From Bordetella ansorpii (GTDB lineage: Bacteria > Pseudomonadota > Gammaproteobacteria > Burkholderiales > Burkholderiaceae_B), in the NCBI RefSeq assembly GCF_900078315.1, contig NZ_FKBS01000014.1:866802-930801 (forward strand): DNA of 64,000 nt. The letters are read 5' to 3'. The translations under genes and the position numbers were made by a program. The notes under the pieces were generated by a model. That model ran no database searches. It was not told the DNA's origin and saw nothing but the letters and a program-made list of their open reading frames with translations. Positions 35,419-44,347 of this stretch are shown piece by piece (positions within the stretch are counted from its first letter, which is position 1; each line of letters starts with the position of its first letter).

Positions 35419-36618
35419 ATGCAGACGTTCTACAGAAATGTGGTGGGCGGGCGCCAGGGGCTGGTGGGCCTGGCGATCCTGGCCGCGCTGATCTTCGTGG
35501 TTTTTCCGGTGGTGCTCGACGGCTTCCGCCTGAACCTGGTCGGCAAGTACCTGACCTATGCCTTCGTGGCGGTCGGGCTGGTGCTGTGCTGGGGCTATGG
35601 CGGCATTCTCAGCCTGGGGCAGGGCGTGTTCTTCGGGCTGGGCGGCTATTGCATGGCGATGTTCCTGAAGCTGGAGGCGTCCACCGTCGAGGCGACCAAG
35701 ATCCAGTCCACGCCGGGCATTCCCGACTTCATGGACTGGAACCAGATCACCGCGCTGCCGTGGTTCTGGGTGCCGTTCAAGAGCTTCCTGTTCACGGTGC
35801 TGGCCGTGCCCATCGTGTCCGCGTTGCTGGCCCTGGTGCTGGGCCTGGCCATGTTCAAGCGGCGCGTGGGCGACACCTACTTCGCCATCGTGACGCAGGC
35901 GGTGGCGCTGATCCTGTCGGTGCTCATCATCGGCCAGCAGGGCCTGACGGGCGGCGTCAACGGCATCACCGACCTGAAGACATTGCTGGGCTGGGACATC
36001 CGCACCGACTCGGCGCGCACCCTCCTGTACTTCGTCAACGGTGCGCTGCTGTTCGGCTGCATCCTGTTCGGCCGCTTCCTGCTGTCGTCCAAGCTGGGCA
36101 AGCTGCTGGTGGCCATGCGCGACAAGGAAGAGCGCGTGCGCTTCTCGGGCTATGACGTGGCCAGCTTCAAGGTGTTCGTGTTCTGCGTGGCTGCGGCGTT
36201 CTCGGCCATCGGCGGCGCCATGTTCACGCTGCAGGTGGGCTTCATGTCGCCCTCGTTCGTGGGCATCGTGCCGTCCATCGAGATGGTGATCTTCGCCGCG
36301 GTGGGCGGTCGCCTGTCGCTGCTGGGCGCGGTGTACGGCACGCTGCTGGTCAATTTCGGCAAGAGTTATTTCTCGGAGAGCTTTCCGCAGTTGTGGCTGT
36401 TCCTGATGGGCGGCCTGTTCATCGCGGTGGTCATGGCGTTCCCGAACGGGTTGGCTGGGCTGTATGAGAAGTATGTGCGGCCGAGACTGGGCCGGGTGAA
36501 GACACCCGCTGCCGCGCCCGTGGCGGCGACGGCCTCCGTGGCTACGCCGGCCCCGTCCCACGCCGCCCCGCACCCCAATGCCCACGTCCCCGGCGCCAAC
36601 CCCACGGAGGCCGCATGA
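35419..36618 (+). CDS. urtC: Urea/amide ABC transporter permease UrtC
   Basis: LivM-type permease, 399 residues. LLGWGYGGILSLGQG-like sequence (CWGYGGILSLGQGVFFGLGGY), GDTYFAIVTQAVALI, GQQGLTGGVNGI, MRDKEERVRFSGYDVASFK (ABC-interacting loop) and AAVGGRLSLLGAVYG are characteristic of UrtC. The C-terminal ~45 residues are Ala/Pro-rich and probably a flexible cytoplasmic tail. GGAGG precedes the ATG. The stop overlaps the urtD start (ATGA). Confidence 0.94.
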   Translation: MQTFYRNVVGGRQGLVGLAILAALIFVVFPVVLDGFRLNLVGKYLTYAFVAVGLVLCWGYGGILSLGQGVFFGLGGYCMAMFLKLEASTVEATKIQSTPGIPDFMDWNQITALPWFWVPFKSFLFTVLAVPIVSALLALVLGLAMFKRRVGDTYFAIVTQAVALILSVLIIGQQGLTGGVNGITDLKTLLGWDIRTDSARTLLYFVNGALLFGCILFGRFLLSSKLGKLLVAMRDKEERVRFSGYDVASFKVFVFCVAAAFSAIGGAMFTLQVGFMSPSFVGIVPSIEMVIFAAVGGRLSLLGAVYGTLLVNFGKSYFSESFPQLWLFLMGGLFIAVVMAFPNGLAGLYEKYVRPRLGRVKTPAAAPVAATASVATPAPSHAAPHPNAHVPGANPTEAA

Positions 36619-37388
36619 ATCCGCCCCTGATGAACCAGGCGGTCACGCCCGCCCAGGAATTCGCGCTGTACGTCGAGGGCCTGACGGTGTCGTTCAACGG
36701 CTTCACCGCCGTCGACAACCTGAACCTGTACGTGGACCGCGGCGAGCTGCGCGTGGTGATCGGCCCCAATGGCGCCGGCAAGACGACCCTGCTGGACCTG
36801 ATCTGCGGCCGCACCAAGGCCACGGGCGGGTCCATCCGTTTCAAGGACACCGAGCTGACGCGCATGGCCGAGCACGAGATCGTGCGGGCCGGGGTGGGCC
36901 GCAAGTTCCAGACGCCGTCCATCTACGAGACGCTCAGCGTGCGCGAGAACCTGGAGGTGTCGTTTCCACGTGGCCGCAGCGTGTTCGGCGCGATGGCGTT
37001 CCGGCGCACCCCCGACGTGATCGAGCGGGTCGAGCAGGTGGCCGGGCAGATCTTCCTGGCGGACAGGCTGGACCAGTCCGCCGAGCTGCTGTCGCACGGC
37101 CAGAAGCAATGGCTGGAGATCGGCATGCTGCTGATGCAGGAGCCCGAGTTGATGATGCTGGACGAGCCGGTGGCGGGCATGAGCGTGTCCGAGCGCGAGA
37201 AGACCGCCGAACTGCTCAACCGCATCAGCCGCGACCGTTCCATGATCGTCATCGAGCACGACATGGAATTCGTCAAGCACATCGCCCACAAGGTCACGGT
37301 GCTGCACCAGGGAAAGGTGCTGGCCGAGGGGTCCATGGACAGCGTGCAGGCCGATCCGCGCGTCATCGAAGTCTATCTGGGTCATTGA
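36615..37388 (+). CDS. urtD: Urea/amide ABC transporter ATP-binding protein UrtD
   Basis: LivG-type ATPase of 257 residues. Walker A GPNGAGKTT, Q-loop KFQTPS, a variant signature LSHGQKQW in place of LSGGQ (usual for UrtD), Walker B LMMLDEPVAG and H-loop EHDMEFV. Begins within the stop of urtC (ATGA), indicating coupled translation. It energises import with UrtE. Confidence 0.95.
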   Translation: MNPPLMNQAVTPAQEFALYVEGLTVSFNGFTAVDNLNLYVDRGELRVVIGPNGAGKTTLLDLICGRTKATGGSIRFKDTELTRMAEHEIVRAGVGRKFQTPSIYETLSVRENLEVSFPRGRSVFGAMAFRRTPDVIERVEQVAGQIFLADRLDQSAELLSHGQKQWLEIGMLLMQEPELMMLDEPVAGMSVSEREKTAELLNRISRDRSMIVIEHDMEFVKHIAHKVTVLHQGKVLAEGSMDSVQADPRVIEVYLGH

Positions 37389-37410
37389 CCCGCCATCGCG
37401 AGAGGCGCAT

Positions 37411-38103
37411 ATGTTCAACGTATCGGGGCTGGTGTCGGGCTACGGCCAGAGCCGCGTGATCCACGGCGTGGACCTGACGGTGGCGCGCGGCGAGATCGTC
37501 GCGGTCATGGGCCGCAACGGCATGGGCAAGACCACGCTGTTCAAGACCATGATGGGCGTGCTGCCCACCATGCAGGGCAGCGTGCGGGTGGACGGCGTGG
37601 ATCTGTCGGGCATGGAGAGCTTCCAGCGCGTGCGCTCGGGCATCGCCTACGTGCCGCAGGGCCGCATGATCTTTCCCACGCTGACGGTGGAAGAGAACAT
37701 CCGCACCGGCCTGCCGGGCCGCGCGTTGCGCGATCCGGTGCCTGACGACATCTACGCGCTGTTTCCGGTGCTGCACGACATGCGGCGGCGGCGCGGCGGC
37801 GACCTGTCGGGCGGCCAGCAGCAGCAACTGGCCATCGCGCGCGCGCTGGTCACCAATCCGAAAGTGCTGATGCTGGACGAGCCCACCGAGGGTATCCAGC
37901 CCTCGATCATCAAGGACATCGCCCGCAGCCTGCTGGAGATCCGCAAGCTCAAGGACCTGGCCATCGTGGTGTCCGAGCAGGTGTTGAGCTTCACCATGCA
38001 GATCGCCGACCGCCTCATCGTCATCGACAAGGGGCGCTTCGTGCACGAGGACGCGCGCGACGCCGTCGACGAACAGACCATCAGCCGCTATTTGTCCGTG
38101 TAG
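37411..38103 (+). CDS. urtE: Urea/amide ABC transporter ATP-binding protein UrtE
   Basis: LivF-type ATPase, 230 residues, typical length. Walker A GRNGMGKTT (the RNGMGKT form is characteristic of UrtE), signature LSGGQQQQLAIARAL, Walker B LMLDEPTEGIQPSI, and VVSEQVLSF where the H-loop His is replaced by Gln (S-E-Q), as in many LivF/UrtE proteins. It follows urtD after 22 bases with GAGAGG as ribosome-binding site and precedes the formamidase gene by 58 bases. Confidence 0.95.
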   Translation: MFNVSGLVSGYGQSRVIHGVDLTVARGEIVAVMGRNGMGKTTLFKTMMGVLPTMQGSVRVDGVDLSGMESFQRVRSGIAYVPQGRMIFPTLTVEENIRTGLPGRALRDPVPDDIYALFPVLHDMRRRRGGDLSGGQQQQLAIARALVTNPKVLMLDEPTEGIQPSIIKDIARSLLEIRKLKDLAIVVSEQVLSFTMQIADRLIVIDKGRFVHEDARDAVDEQTISRYLSV

Positions 38104-38161
38104 GGCGGACAGGCCCCGGCGGCCCCCCTTGCTTTCCCCCCGAAAACCGAAGGAGCGAGTC

Positions 38162-39391
38162 ATGCCCGAAACCCTCATCAAGGTCGATCTGTCGCAGTCC
38201 CCGTACGAGAACGAGAATATCCACAACCGCTGGCATCCCGACATTCCCATCGCCGCGTGGGTGAAGCCGGGCGACGATTTCGTGCTGGAGACCTACGACT
38301 GGACGGGCGGCGCGATCAAGAACGACGACAGCGCGGACGACGTGCGCGACGTGGACCTGTCCACCGTGCACTTCTTGTCGGGCCCGGTGGGCGTGGAGGG
38401 CGCGGAGCCGGGCGACCTGCTGGTGGTGGATTTCCTGGACATAGGCGCCAAGCCCGACAGCCTGTGGGGCTTCAACGGTTTCTTCAGCAAGAAGAACGGC
38501 GGCGGGTTCCTTACCGAGCATTTTCCGCAGGCGCAGAAGTCCATCTGGGACTTCCACGGCATGTTCACCTCGTCGCGCCACATCCCGGGCGTGAACTTCG
38601 CGGGCCTGATCCACCCCGGCCTGATCGGCTGCCTGCCCGACCAGGCCATGCTGGACACCTGGAACAAGCGCGAGCAGGCGCTGATCGACACCAACCCAGA
38701 ACGCGTGCCGCCGCTGGCCAACCCGCCGGCGCCCAAGACCGCGCACATGGGCCGCCTGCAAGGCGCGGCGCGCGACAAGGCCGCATCGGAAGGTGCGCGC
38801 ACCGTGCCGCCGCGCGAGCACGGCGGCAACTGCGACATCAAGGACCTGTCGCGCGGCTCGCGCGTGTTCTTCCCGGTGTACGTGCCGGGCGGCGGCCTGT
38901 CGGTGGGCGACCTGCACTTTTCGCAGGGCGATGGCGAGATCACGTTCTGCGGCGCCATCGAGATGGCGGGCTGGATCCACATGCGCGTGTCCCTTATCAA
39001 GGGCGGCATGGCCAAGTACGGCATCCGCAACCCCATCTTCAAGCCCAGCCCCATCACGCCGAACTACAAGGACTACCTGATCTTCGAGGGCATCTCGGTG
39101 GACGAGGGCGGCGGCCAGCACTACCTGGACGTGCACATCGCCTATCGGCAGGCGTGCCTGAACGCCATCGAGTACCTGAAGAAATTCGGCTACTCGGGCG
39201 CGCAGGCCTATTCGATCCTGGGCACGGCGCCAGTGCAAGGGCACATCAGCGGCGTGGTCGACATCCCGAACGCGTGCGCCACGCTGTGGCTGCCGACCGA
39301 GATCTTCGAGTTCGACATCCAGCCGCAGGCCAGCGGGCCCGTCAAGGCCATCAGCGGCGGCGTGGACATGCCGCTGTCGCCGGACCTGTAA
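38162..39391 (+). CDS. fmdA: Formamidase
   Basis: FmdA/AmdA family amidohydrolase, 409 residues, converting formamide (and other short amides) to ammonia and the acid. Family words: FHNRWHPDIP-type HNRWHPDIPIAAWVKPGD, ETYDWTGGAIKNDDSADDV, HFLSGPVGVEGAEPGDLLVV, HGMFTSSRHIPGVNF, REHGGNCDIKDLSRGS, VYVPGGGLSVGDLHFSQGDG and MPLSPDL at the C-terminus. AAGGAG precedes the ATG. Its place directly behind urtABCDE matches the fmd arrangement of Methylophilus, where transporter, formamidase and FmdB are co-expressed for growth on amides as nitrogen source. Cytoplasmic. Confidence 0.95.
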   Translation: MPETLIKVDLSQSPYENENIHNRWHPDIPIAAWVKPGDDFVLETYDWTGGAIKNDDSADDVRDVDLSTVHFLSGPVGVEGAEPGDLLVVDFLDIGAKPDSLWGFNGFFSKKNGGGFLTEHFPQAQKSIWDFHGMFTSSRHIPGVNFAGLIHPGLIGCLPDQAMLDTWNKREQALIDTNPERVPPLANPPAPKTAHMGRLQGAARDKAASEGARTVPPREHGGNCDIKDLSRGSRVFFPVYVPGGGLSVGDLHFSQGDGEITFCGAIEMAGWIHMRVSLIKGGMAKYGIRNPIFKPSPITPNYKDYLIFEGISVDEGGGQHYLDVHIAYRQACLNAIEYLKKFGYSGAQAYSILGTAPVQGHISGVVDIPNACATLWLPTEIFEFDIQPQASGPVKAISGGVDMPLSPDL

Positions 39392-39405
39392 GCCGGAGCG
39401 CCGCC

Positions 39406-39738
39406 ATGCCTACCTACGATTACTGCTGCAATACGTGCGGCGAGTTCTCGGCGCTGCGTCCGCTGGCGCGGCGCAACGATCCGGCGGCGTGCCCGGCGTG
39501 CGGCGCGCCGGCGGCGCGCACGCTGGGGGCCGCGCCGGCGCTGGGCGTCATCGGCGGCGCGATGCGCCGCGCGTTGTCCGCCAACGAGCGCAGCGCGCAC
39601 GAGCCGCGCAGCACGCGCGGCGGGCACGGCATGAATTGCGGCTGCTGCTCGGGCGCAAAGCAGAGCGGGCGCACCCGCACGGCGGCGGACGGCAGCAAGG
39701 CGTTCGCCGGCTCGCGGCCCTGGATGATCAGCCACTGA
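39406..39738 (+). CDS. fmdB: FmdB family zinc-ribbon protein
   Basis: 110-residue putative regulatory zinc-ribbon protein. It starts MPTYDYCCNTCGEF and has the paired knuckles C-x-x-C (CNTC) and C-x-x-C (CPAC) separated by about 23 residues. A third Cys-rich patch (NCGCCSG) occurs in the second half. FmdB was proposed to regulate formamidase expression; most family members are small accessory proteins without proven function. It lies 14 bases after fmdA and closes the operon, before the hairpin at 39760-39794. Confidence 0.9.
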   Translation: MPTYDYCCNTCGEFSALRPLARRNDPAACPACGAPAARTLGAAPALGVIGGAMRRALSANERSAHEPRSTRGGHGMNCGCCSGAKQSGRTRTAADGSKAFAGSRPWMISH

Positions 39739-39759
39739 AGCACAGGGCTTATTGCCGTT

Positions 39760-39794
39760 AAGGGTTATCCCGCGAGGCTTGCGGGATAACCCTT
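39760..39794 (+). terminator. 14-bp hairpin at the end of the urt-fmd operon
   Basis: AAGGGTTATCCCGC (39760-39773) and GCGGGATAACCCTT (39781-39794) pair perfectly with a 7-base loop, 21 bases after the fmdB stop. No T-run follows, so it may act as a transcript-end stabiliser or with Rho. Confidence 0.65.
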
Positions 39795-39908
39795 GGCACA
39801 GCGCCACGCGTCAGCAAAACTTGCTGGCGGCGCAACAAAAATACGTTCGACACCCCGCCGCGGGGCTGGCCATACTTGCCTTCATCAACCCTTGGAGGCA
39901 AGCCAGTC

Positions 39909-40814
39909 ATGACGCTGGAAATCGTCCCTTTCGAACGCGGATTCGGCGCCGAGGTGCGCGGCATCGCGCCCGACCTCGACATTCCCGACGCGCAGTTCCG
40001 CCAGGTGTCCGATGCCTGGACCCGCCACAGCGTGCTGCGCTTTCGCGGGCTGCGAATGTCGCCCGAACAGCACATCGCCTTCTCGCGCCGGCTGGGTCCG
40101 CTGCACATCATGAAGCCGCTGAAGTTCAACCTCGAAGGCCATCCCGAGGTCTTCGTGGTGTCCAACGCGTCCAAGGACGATCCTTCCCGGCCCGTCACCC
40201 GCAATGAAGCCGGCGAGGCCGGCCTGCGCCGCGCGGGCGAAGGCTTCCATACCGACGGCGAGGACAAGCGCATTCCCAACGCAGGTTCGCTGCTGTATGC
40301 CCTGCGCGTGCCGCCCGAACGCGGCGACACCTTGTTCGTGGACATGTACGCGGCCTATGAAGCCTTGCCCGAGACCGTGCGCCAGGCCATCGCCGGCCGG
40401 CGCGCGCGCTACAGCCGCATCGACCTGCATGGCGTGCACTATCCCCACATGGGCCCGCTGACCGAGGAAGAAAAGCGCGACCGCCCCGATGTCTTCCACC
40501 CGCTGGCGCGCCGCCATCCCGTCAGCGGCCGCACTTCGCTGTATATCGGCCGCTGGGCTTGCGACGTCGAAGGCCTGGCGCCGGAAGAGGGCCGCCGCCT
40601 GATCGCCTATCTGCAGGATTTCGCGCAGCAGCCGCGCTTCCAGTTCCGCCAGCAATGGCAGCAGGGCGACGCCGTGCTGTGGGACAACCGCTGCACCCAG
40701 CACTGCGCCACGGGCTTCGACGACGCCGCCTACGTGCGCACCATGTACCGCACCACGCTGGAAGGCGACGAGCCGGTGATGGCGCGCACCACGGCCGGCA
40801 TTTCGCTGCCATGA
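39909..40814 (+). CDS. TauD/TfdA family Fe(II)/2-oxoglutarate dioxygenase
   Basis: 301-residue dioxygenase. The facial triad is visible: His114 and Asp116 in GEGFHTDGED and the distal His265 in QHCATGF; Arg281 in RTMYRTTL binds 2-oxoglutarate. Start at MTLEIVPFERGFGAEVRG, which fits the family N-terminus; GGAGG is upstream. The stop overlaps the following LysR gene (ATGA). TauD relatives hydroxylate next to sulfonate, aryloxy, or N-alkyl groups. Its partners here (nitrilase-like hydrolase, RraA-like protein, Bug) do not point to taurine, so the substrate is open. Confidence 0.92.
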   Translation: MTLEIVPFERGFGAEVRGIAPDLDIPDAQFRQVSDAWTRHSVLRFRGLRMSPEQHIAFSRRLGPLHIMKPLKFNLEGHPEVFVVSNASKDDPSRPVTRNEAGEAGLRRAGEGFHTDGEDKRIPNAGSLLYALRVPPERGDTLFVDMYAAYEALPETVRQAIAGRRARYSRIDLHGVHYPHMGPLTEEEKRDRPDVFHPLARRHPVSGRTSLYIGRWACDVEGLAPEEGRRLIAYLQDFAQQPRFQFRQQWQQGDAVLWDNRCTQHCATGFDDAAYVRTMYRTTLEGDEPVMARTTAGISLP

Positions 40815-41764
40815 ACATCCGCTTCCTGGAAACCGTGCTGTGGCTGGCCCGGCTGCGCAGCATCAAGGCCACGGCCGAACAGCTGTGCATCACCCACACG
40901 GCCATCTCGAACCGCATCGCCTCCATCGAGCAGGACCTGGGGGTGAAGCTGTTCGTGCGCTCGGAACACGGCTTCGAGCCTACGCCCGAGGGCCTGCGCT
41001 TCATCGACCAGGCGCAGGTCATCATCGACGCGTATCACACGCTGCGGCGCGTGATGCTGGACCCTGGCCGGCTGCGCGGACACGTGCGGCTGGGCGCGGT
41101 CAGCACGCTGATCCCGACGGTGTTTCCGCTGCTGGTGCGCACCGTGCGGGAAGAGTATCCGCACGTGTCGCTCAGCGTGACCACCGAGCTGTCCGACCGC
41201 CTGCTGAAGGAGCTGGAGGCGGGCCGCCTGGACATGGCGCTGGTGTCGGATCTGTCGGCCAACGGCGCGCCGTTCGAACTGACGCCGCTGTGCTCGTTCT
41301 CGATGGATTTCGTCGCCAGCCCGTTGCTGGGCGTGGACTGCAGCCAGCCGCTGACACCGCAGGACCTGGCCCGCTATCCCATCATCGGCTATCCGTCCGG
41401 CACGCGATCGCAGGCGCGCATCGAAAGCTACTTTGCCGACGAGGCGCAGCAGACCGTGGTGATCCATGCGTCCGCTGCGCTGCCCACCAACGTGCAGATG
41501 GTCACGTCGGGCATCGGCATCGCCGCGGTGCCGCTGGCCTCGGTGCAGCGCGAGGTGCAGCAGGGCTCGCTGGTGGTGCTGCCGGTGACCAAGCCTTTCG
41601 TCGCCGTGCACTACGTGGCTGCCTACATCCGCAACGACCAGCCTGGCCTGGCTCGCGCCGTGGCGGCGCTGGCGCGGCAGGCGGCCTCCCGCTATTGCGA
41701 AGCCTCCGACCCGGCGCACGCCTGGCAGGAGGAGCGCACCGATGTCTTCCCGGAGAACCCATGA
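40811..41764 (+). CDS. LysR family transcriptional regulator
   Basis: 317 residues. The HTH is MNIRFLETVLWLARLRSIKA then HTAISNRIASIEQDLGVKLF, followed by the effector domain from GHVRLGAVSTLIPTVFPLL. A characteristic VTTELSDRLLKELEAGRLDMAL occurs, and TSGIGIAAVPLASVQ in the second subdomain. It is embedded between the dioxygenase and hydrolase genes with ATGA overlaps on both sides, so it is co-expressed with the pathway it probably regulates, an autoregulatory arrangement less common than divergent LTTR genes. Confidence 0.9.
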   Translation: MNIRFLETVLWLARLRSIKATAEQLCITHTAISNRIASIEQDLGVKLFVRSEHGFEPTPEGLRFIDQAQVIIDAYHTLRRVMLDPGRLRGHVRLGAVSTLIPTVFPLLVRTVREEYPHVSLSVTTELSDRLLKELEAGRLDMALVSDLSANGAPFELTPLCSFSMDFVASPLLGVDCSQPLTPQDLARYPIIGYPSGTRSQARIESYFADEAQQTVVIHASAALPTNVQMVTSGIGIAAVPLASVQREVQQGSLVVLPVTKPFVAVHYVAAYIRNDQPGLARAVAALARQAASRYCEASDPAHAWQEERTDVFPENP

Positions 41765-42576
41765 AAGTCTGCTTGGTACAAATGAATTCGGTCGCCGACA
41801 AGCGCCGCAACATCGATGACGCCGACCGCCTGGCGCGCGAGGCGATCAGGAACGAGGGCGCGCGTTTCGTCAGCTTCCCCGAGCACTTCGACTGGGCCGG
41901 CGGAACGGTGGCCGACAAGGTGGCCGCGGGCGAGGCCGAGCGCGGCGGGCCTGCGTACGCCATGTGCCGGCAACTGGCCGTGGATCATGGCATCCATGTG
42001 CACAGCGGCAGTTTCTACGAACGCGCGCCGGGCGGCACGCACGTCTACAACACCTCGGTGGTGTTCGACCCCAAGGGCAACGAGATTGCCCGATACCGCA
42101 AGATCCACCTGTTCGACATCGTCACGCCCGATGGCTTGCGCTATGGCGAGTCGGACGCCGTGCGCGCCGGCAGCGACGTCGTGGTGGCGGACATCGACGG
42201 CGTGCGCTTCGGCCTGGCGATCTGCTACGACCTGCGTTTCCCGCAACTGTTCCAGAAGCTGGTGGCGCAGGGCGCGCAGGCCATCATGCTGCCGGCCGCC
42301 TTCACGCTGCAGACCGGCAAGGACCACTGGGACGTGCTGTGCCGGGCACGCGCCATCGAGACGCAGTGCTACTTCCTGGCGCCGGCGCAGTACGGCCCGT
42401 TCGAGCAGGATGGCGAGCGCCGCTACACCTACGGCCACACGCTGGTGTGCGATCCGTGGGGCCACATCGTCGCCAAGGCTTCCGACGGCGTGGGCGCGTT
42501 GACGGCCACGCTCGATTTCCAGCGCGTCGCGCAGGCGCGCAAACAGATTCCGTTGGCCGATCACAAGGTGTTCTGA
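41761..42576 (+). CDS. Carbon-nitrogen hydrolase (nitrilase superfamily, Nit/omega-amidase-like)
   Basis: 271 residues with the complete Glu-Lys-Cys triad: Glu41 in FPEHFD, Lys114 in YRKIHLFD and Cys155 in ICYDLRFP. HLFDI and CYDLRFPQLF are typical of the Nit1/NIT2/YafV branch that hydrolyses omega-amides and deaminated glutathione-type amides. The ATG overlaps the LysR stop (ATGA). Within this cluster it probably cleaves an amide or carbamoyl group from the dioxygenase product or a related intermediate. Cytoplasmic. Confidence 0.92.
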   Translation: MKVCLVQMNSVADKRRNIDDADRLAREAIRNEGARFVSFPEHFDWAGGTVADKVAAGEAERGGPAYAMCRQLAVDHGIHVHSGSFYERAPGGTHVYNTSVVFDPKGNEIARYRKIHLFDIVTPDGLRYGESDAVRAGSDVVVADIDGVRFGLAICYDLRFPQLFQKLVAQGAQAIMLPAAFTLQTGKDHWDVLCRARAIETQCYFLAPAQYGPFEQDGERRYTYGHTLVCDPWGHIVAKASDGVGALTATLDFQRVAQARKQIPLADHKVF

Positions 42577-42577
42577 C

Positions 42578-43243
42578 ATGAAGAAGTATGCAATCGGCGC
42601 TACGCCGCCCGCGCTGGATCCGCAGGTGTTCCGTTGGCTGGAAGACGTGGAGACCGCCACTGTCGGCCATTTCCGGCATTGGGGGTTCATGGATGCGAGC
42701 ATCCAGCCGCTGAACCACCAGCGTCGCATCATCGGCCGCGCCATCACGGTGGCGCTGCCGGGGCAGGATTCGACCCTGTTGCACCATGCGCTCAGCCTGC
42801 TCGCGCCGGGCGACATCGTGATCGTGGACCGCCTGGGCGACCGCAAGCATGCCTGCTGGGGCGGCGGCGTCACGCAAGGCGCGGTGGCGGCGGGCGCGGC
42901 GGGCGCCGTGGTCGACGGCATGTGCACCGATCCGTCCGAGATCGCGGCCTCCGGCCTGCCGGTCTGGTGCCGCGGCATCTCGCCGATCACCACGCGCATC
43001 TACGACATCGGCGGCATGTTGAACATGCCCGTGTCGTGCGGCGGCGTGGTGGTCAATCCGGGCGACGTCATCCTGGCCGACGAAAACGGCGTGCTGGTGC
43101 TGCCGCCCGGCGAGGTCGAGGAAGTGGCGCAGGCCGCCCTGCAGAAGCAGGCCAGGCAGGCCGCCAATGCGGAAAAGATCGGCCGGGGCGAACGCCTGGG
43201 CGATTTATCGGGAGCAAGCGCCCACGTCGCGCGAGCCCAATGA
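42578..43243 (+). CDS. RraA-like (HMG/oxaloacetate aldolase fold) protein
   Basis: 221 residues. The RraA/HMG-aldolase core is recognisable: LLHHALSLLAPGDIVIVDRL, GGGVTQGAVAAGAAGAVVDG, PVWCRGISP, VNPGDVILADENGVLVLPP. In class II HMG aldolases the loop after V-V-D-G carries an Arg-Asp pair (R-D); here it reads MCTDPSEI, so the Asp stays but the Arg is Thr. Either this member has different chemistry or the Arg comes from elsewhere. One base after the preceding stop; shared operon. Confidence 0.85.
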   Translation: MKKYAIGATPPALDPQVFRWLEDVETATVGHFRHWGFMDASIQPLNHQRRIIGRAITVALPGQDSTLLHHALSLLAPGDIVIVDRLGDRKHACWGGGVTQGAVAAGAAGAVVDGMCTDPSEIAASGLPVWCRGISPITTRIYDIGGMLNMPVSCGGVVVNPGDVILADENGVLVLPPGEVEEVAQAALQKQARQAANAEKIGRGERLGDLSGASAHVARAQ

Positions 43244-43287
43244 AGTCAGGGTGGGAACACCCGTCTCATCACGTCAAGGGGAAATAC

Positions 43288-44280
43288 ATGAACGCAGCAA
43301 CTGACTGCCGGGCGGCGCTGCGCCGCCTGGCGGCTGGCGCCTTGGTGGCGCTGGCCTGCGCCGGGCCCGCCCTGGCGGCCTGGCCCGAGCGGCCGGTACG
43401 GATCATCGTGCCGTTTCCGCCCGGCAATTCTTCCGATGTCTCCATGCGTCTGCTGGCCGAGAAGCTGACCGGGGTGCTGGGACAGTCGGTGGTCGTCGAG
43501 AACCGCACCGGCGCGGGCGGCACCATCGGCACCGACTACGTCGCCAAGCAGCCGGCCGACGGCTACACGCTGGCCATGGGGTCCACGGGGCCGATGACCA
43601 TCGCGCAATGGCTGCGGCCCGGCACGCTGGGCTATGACGCCGCGCGCGATTTCGTGCCCGTGGGCGCGGTGGCCTGGGCGCCCCAGGTGATGGTGGTGCG
43701 CAAGGATTTTCCGGCCTCCAATTTCAAGGAGTTTCTGGCCTACGGCAAGAAACCCGACGCGCGCCTGACCTATGGATCCTCGGGCAACGGCACCACGCCG
43801 CACCTGGTGATCTCGGCCATGCTGGCGCAGGCCGGCATTCAGGCCACGCACATCCCGTACCGGGGCGGCGTGCAGACCGCGACTGACCTGGTGGGCGGAC
43901 AGATCGACTTCATCTCGGACAACGTGCCGGTGGTCAGCGCGCTGCTGGAGTCGGGCAAGGTCAAGCCGCTGGGCGTCACCTCGGCCACGCGCATTCCATC
44001 GCTGCCCGACATTCCCACCTTGCAGGAGCAGGGGCTGAAGGGTTTCGACCTGCAGGGCTGGATCCTGCTGCTGGCGCCCAAGGGCACGCCCGAAGACGTG
44101 GTGGCGCGCCTGCGCAAGGAAACGGCCGCGCTGATGCGCCTGCCGGACGTACGCGACCGCCTCAATGCGCAAGGCCTGGTGCCCATGGACATGTCCACCG
44201 ATCAGATGGCGGGCTTCCTGGCCGCCGAGTCGGCCAAGTGGAAGACGCTGGTCGAGCAGTCGGGCGCGGCGTCGAACTGA
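43288..44280 (+). CDS. Bug family tripartite tricarboxylate transporter substrate-binding protein
   Basis: Periplasmic solute-binding protein, 330 residues, with signal peptide (LRRLAAGALVALACAGPALAA). Bug signatures: YPxRPVRIIVPFPPG-like WPERPVRIIVPFPPGNSSD, VVVENRTGAGGTIG, ADGYTLAMGSTGP, LTYGSSGNGTTPHL, THIPYRGGVQ, LAPKGTPEDV. AAGGGG lies upstream. Last gene of the TauD - LysR - Nit - RraA - Bug unit; it likely captures the carboxylate substrate. No TctA/TctB membrane partners are in the window. Confidence 0.93.
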   Translation: MNAATDCRAALRRLAAGALVALACAGPALAAWPERPVRIIVPFPPGNSSDVSMRLLAEKLTGVLGQSVVVENRTGAGGTIGTDYVAKQPADGYTLAMGSTGPMTIAQWLRPGTLGYDAARDFVPVGAVAWAPQVMVVRKDFPASNFKEFLAYGKKPDARLTYGSSGNGTTPHLVISAMLAQAGIQATHIPYRGGVQTATDLVGGQIDFISDNVPVVSALLESGKVKPLGVTSATRIPSLPDIPTLQEQGLKGFDLQGWILLLAPKGTPEDVVARLRKETAALMRLPDVRDRLNAQGLVPMDMSTDQMAGFLAAESAKWKTLVEQSGAASN

Positions 44281-44347
44281 GCATCGGGCAGGTCATAAGC
44301 CCTTCAATGAATGCGCGCGCACAAATATTGATTGAGGGTTCAGCTAT

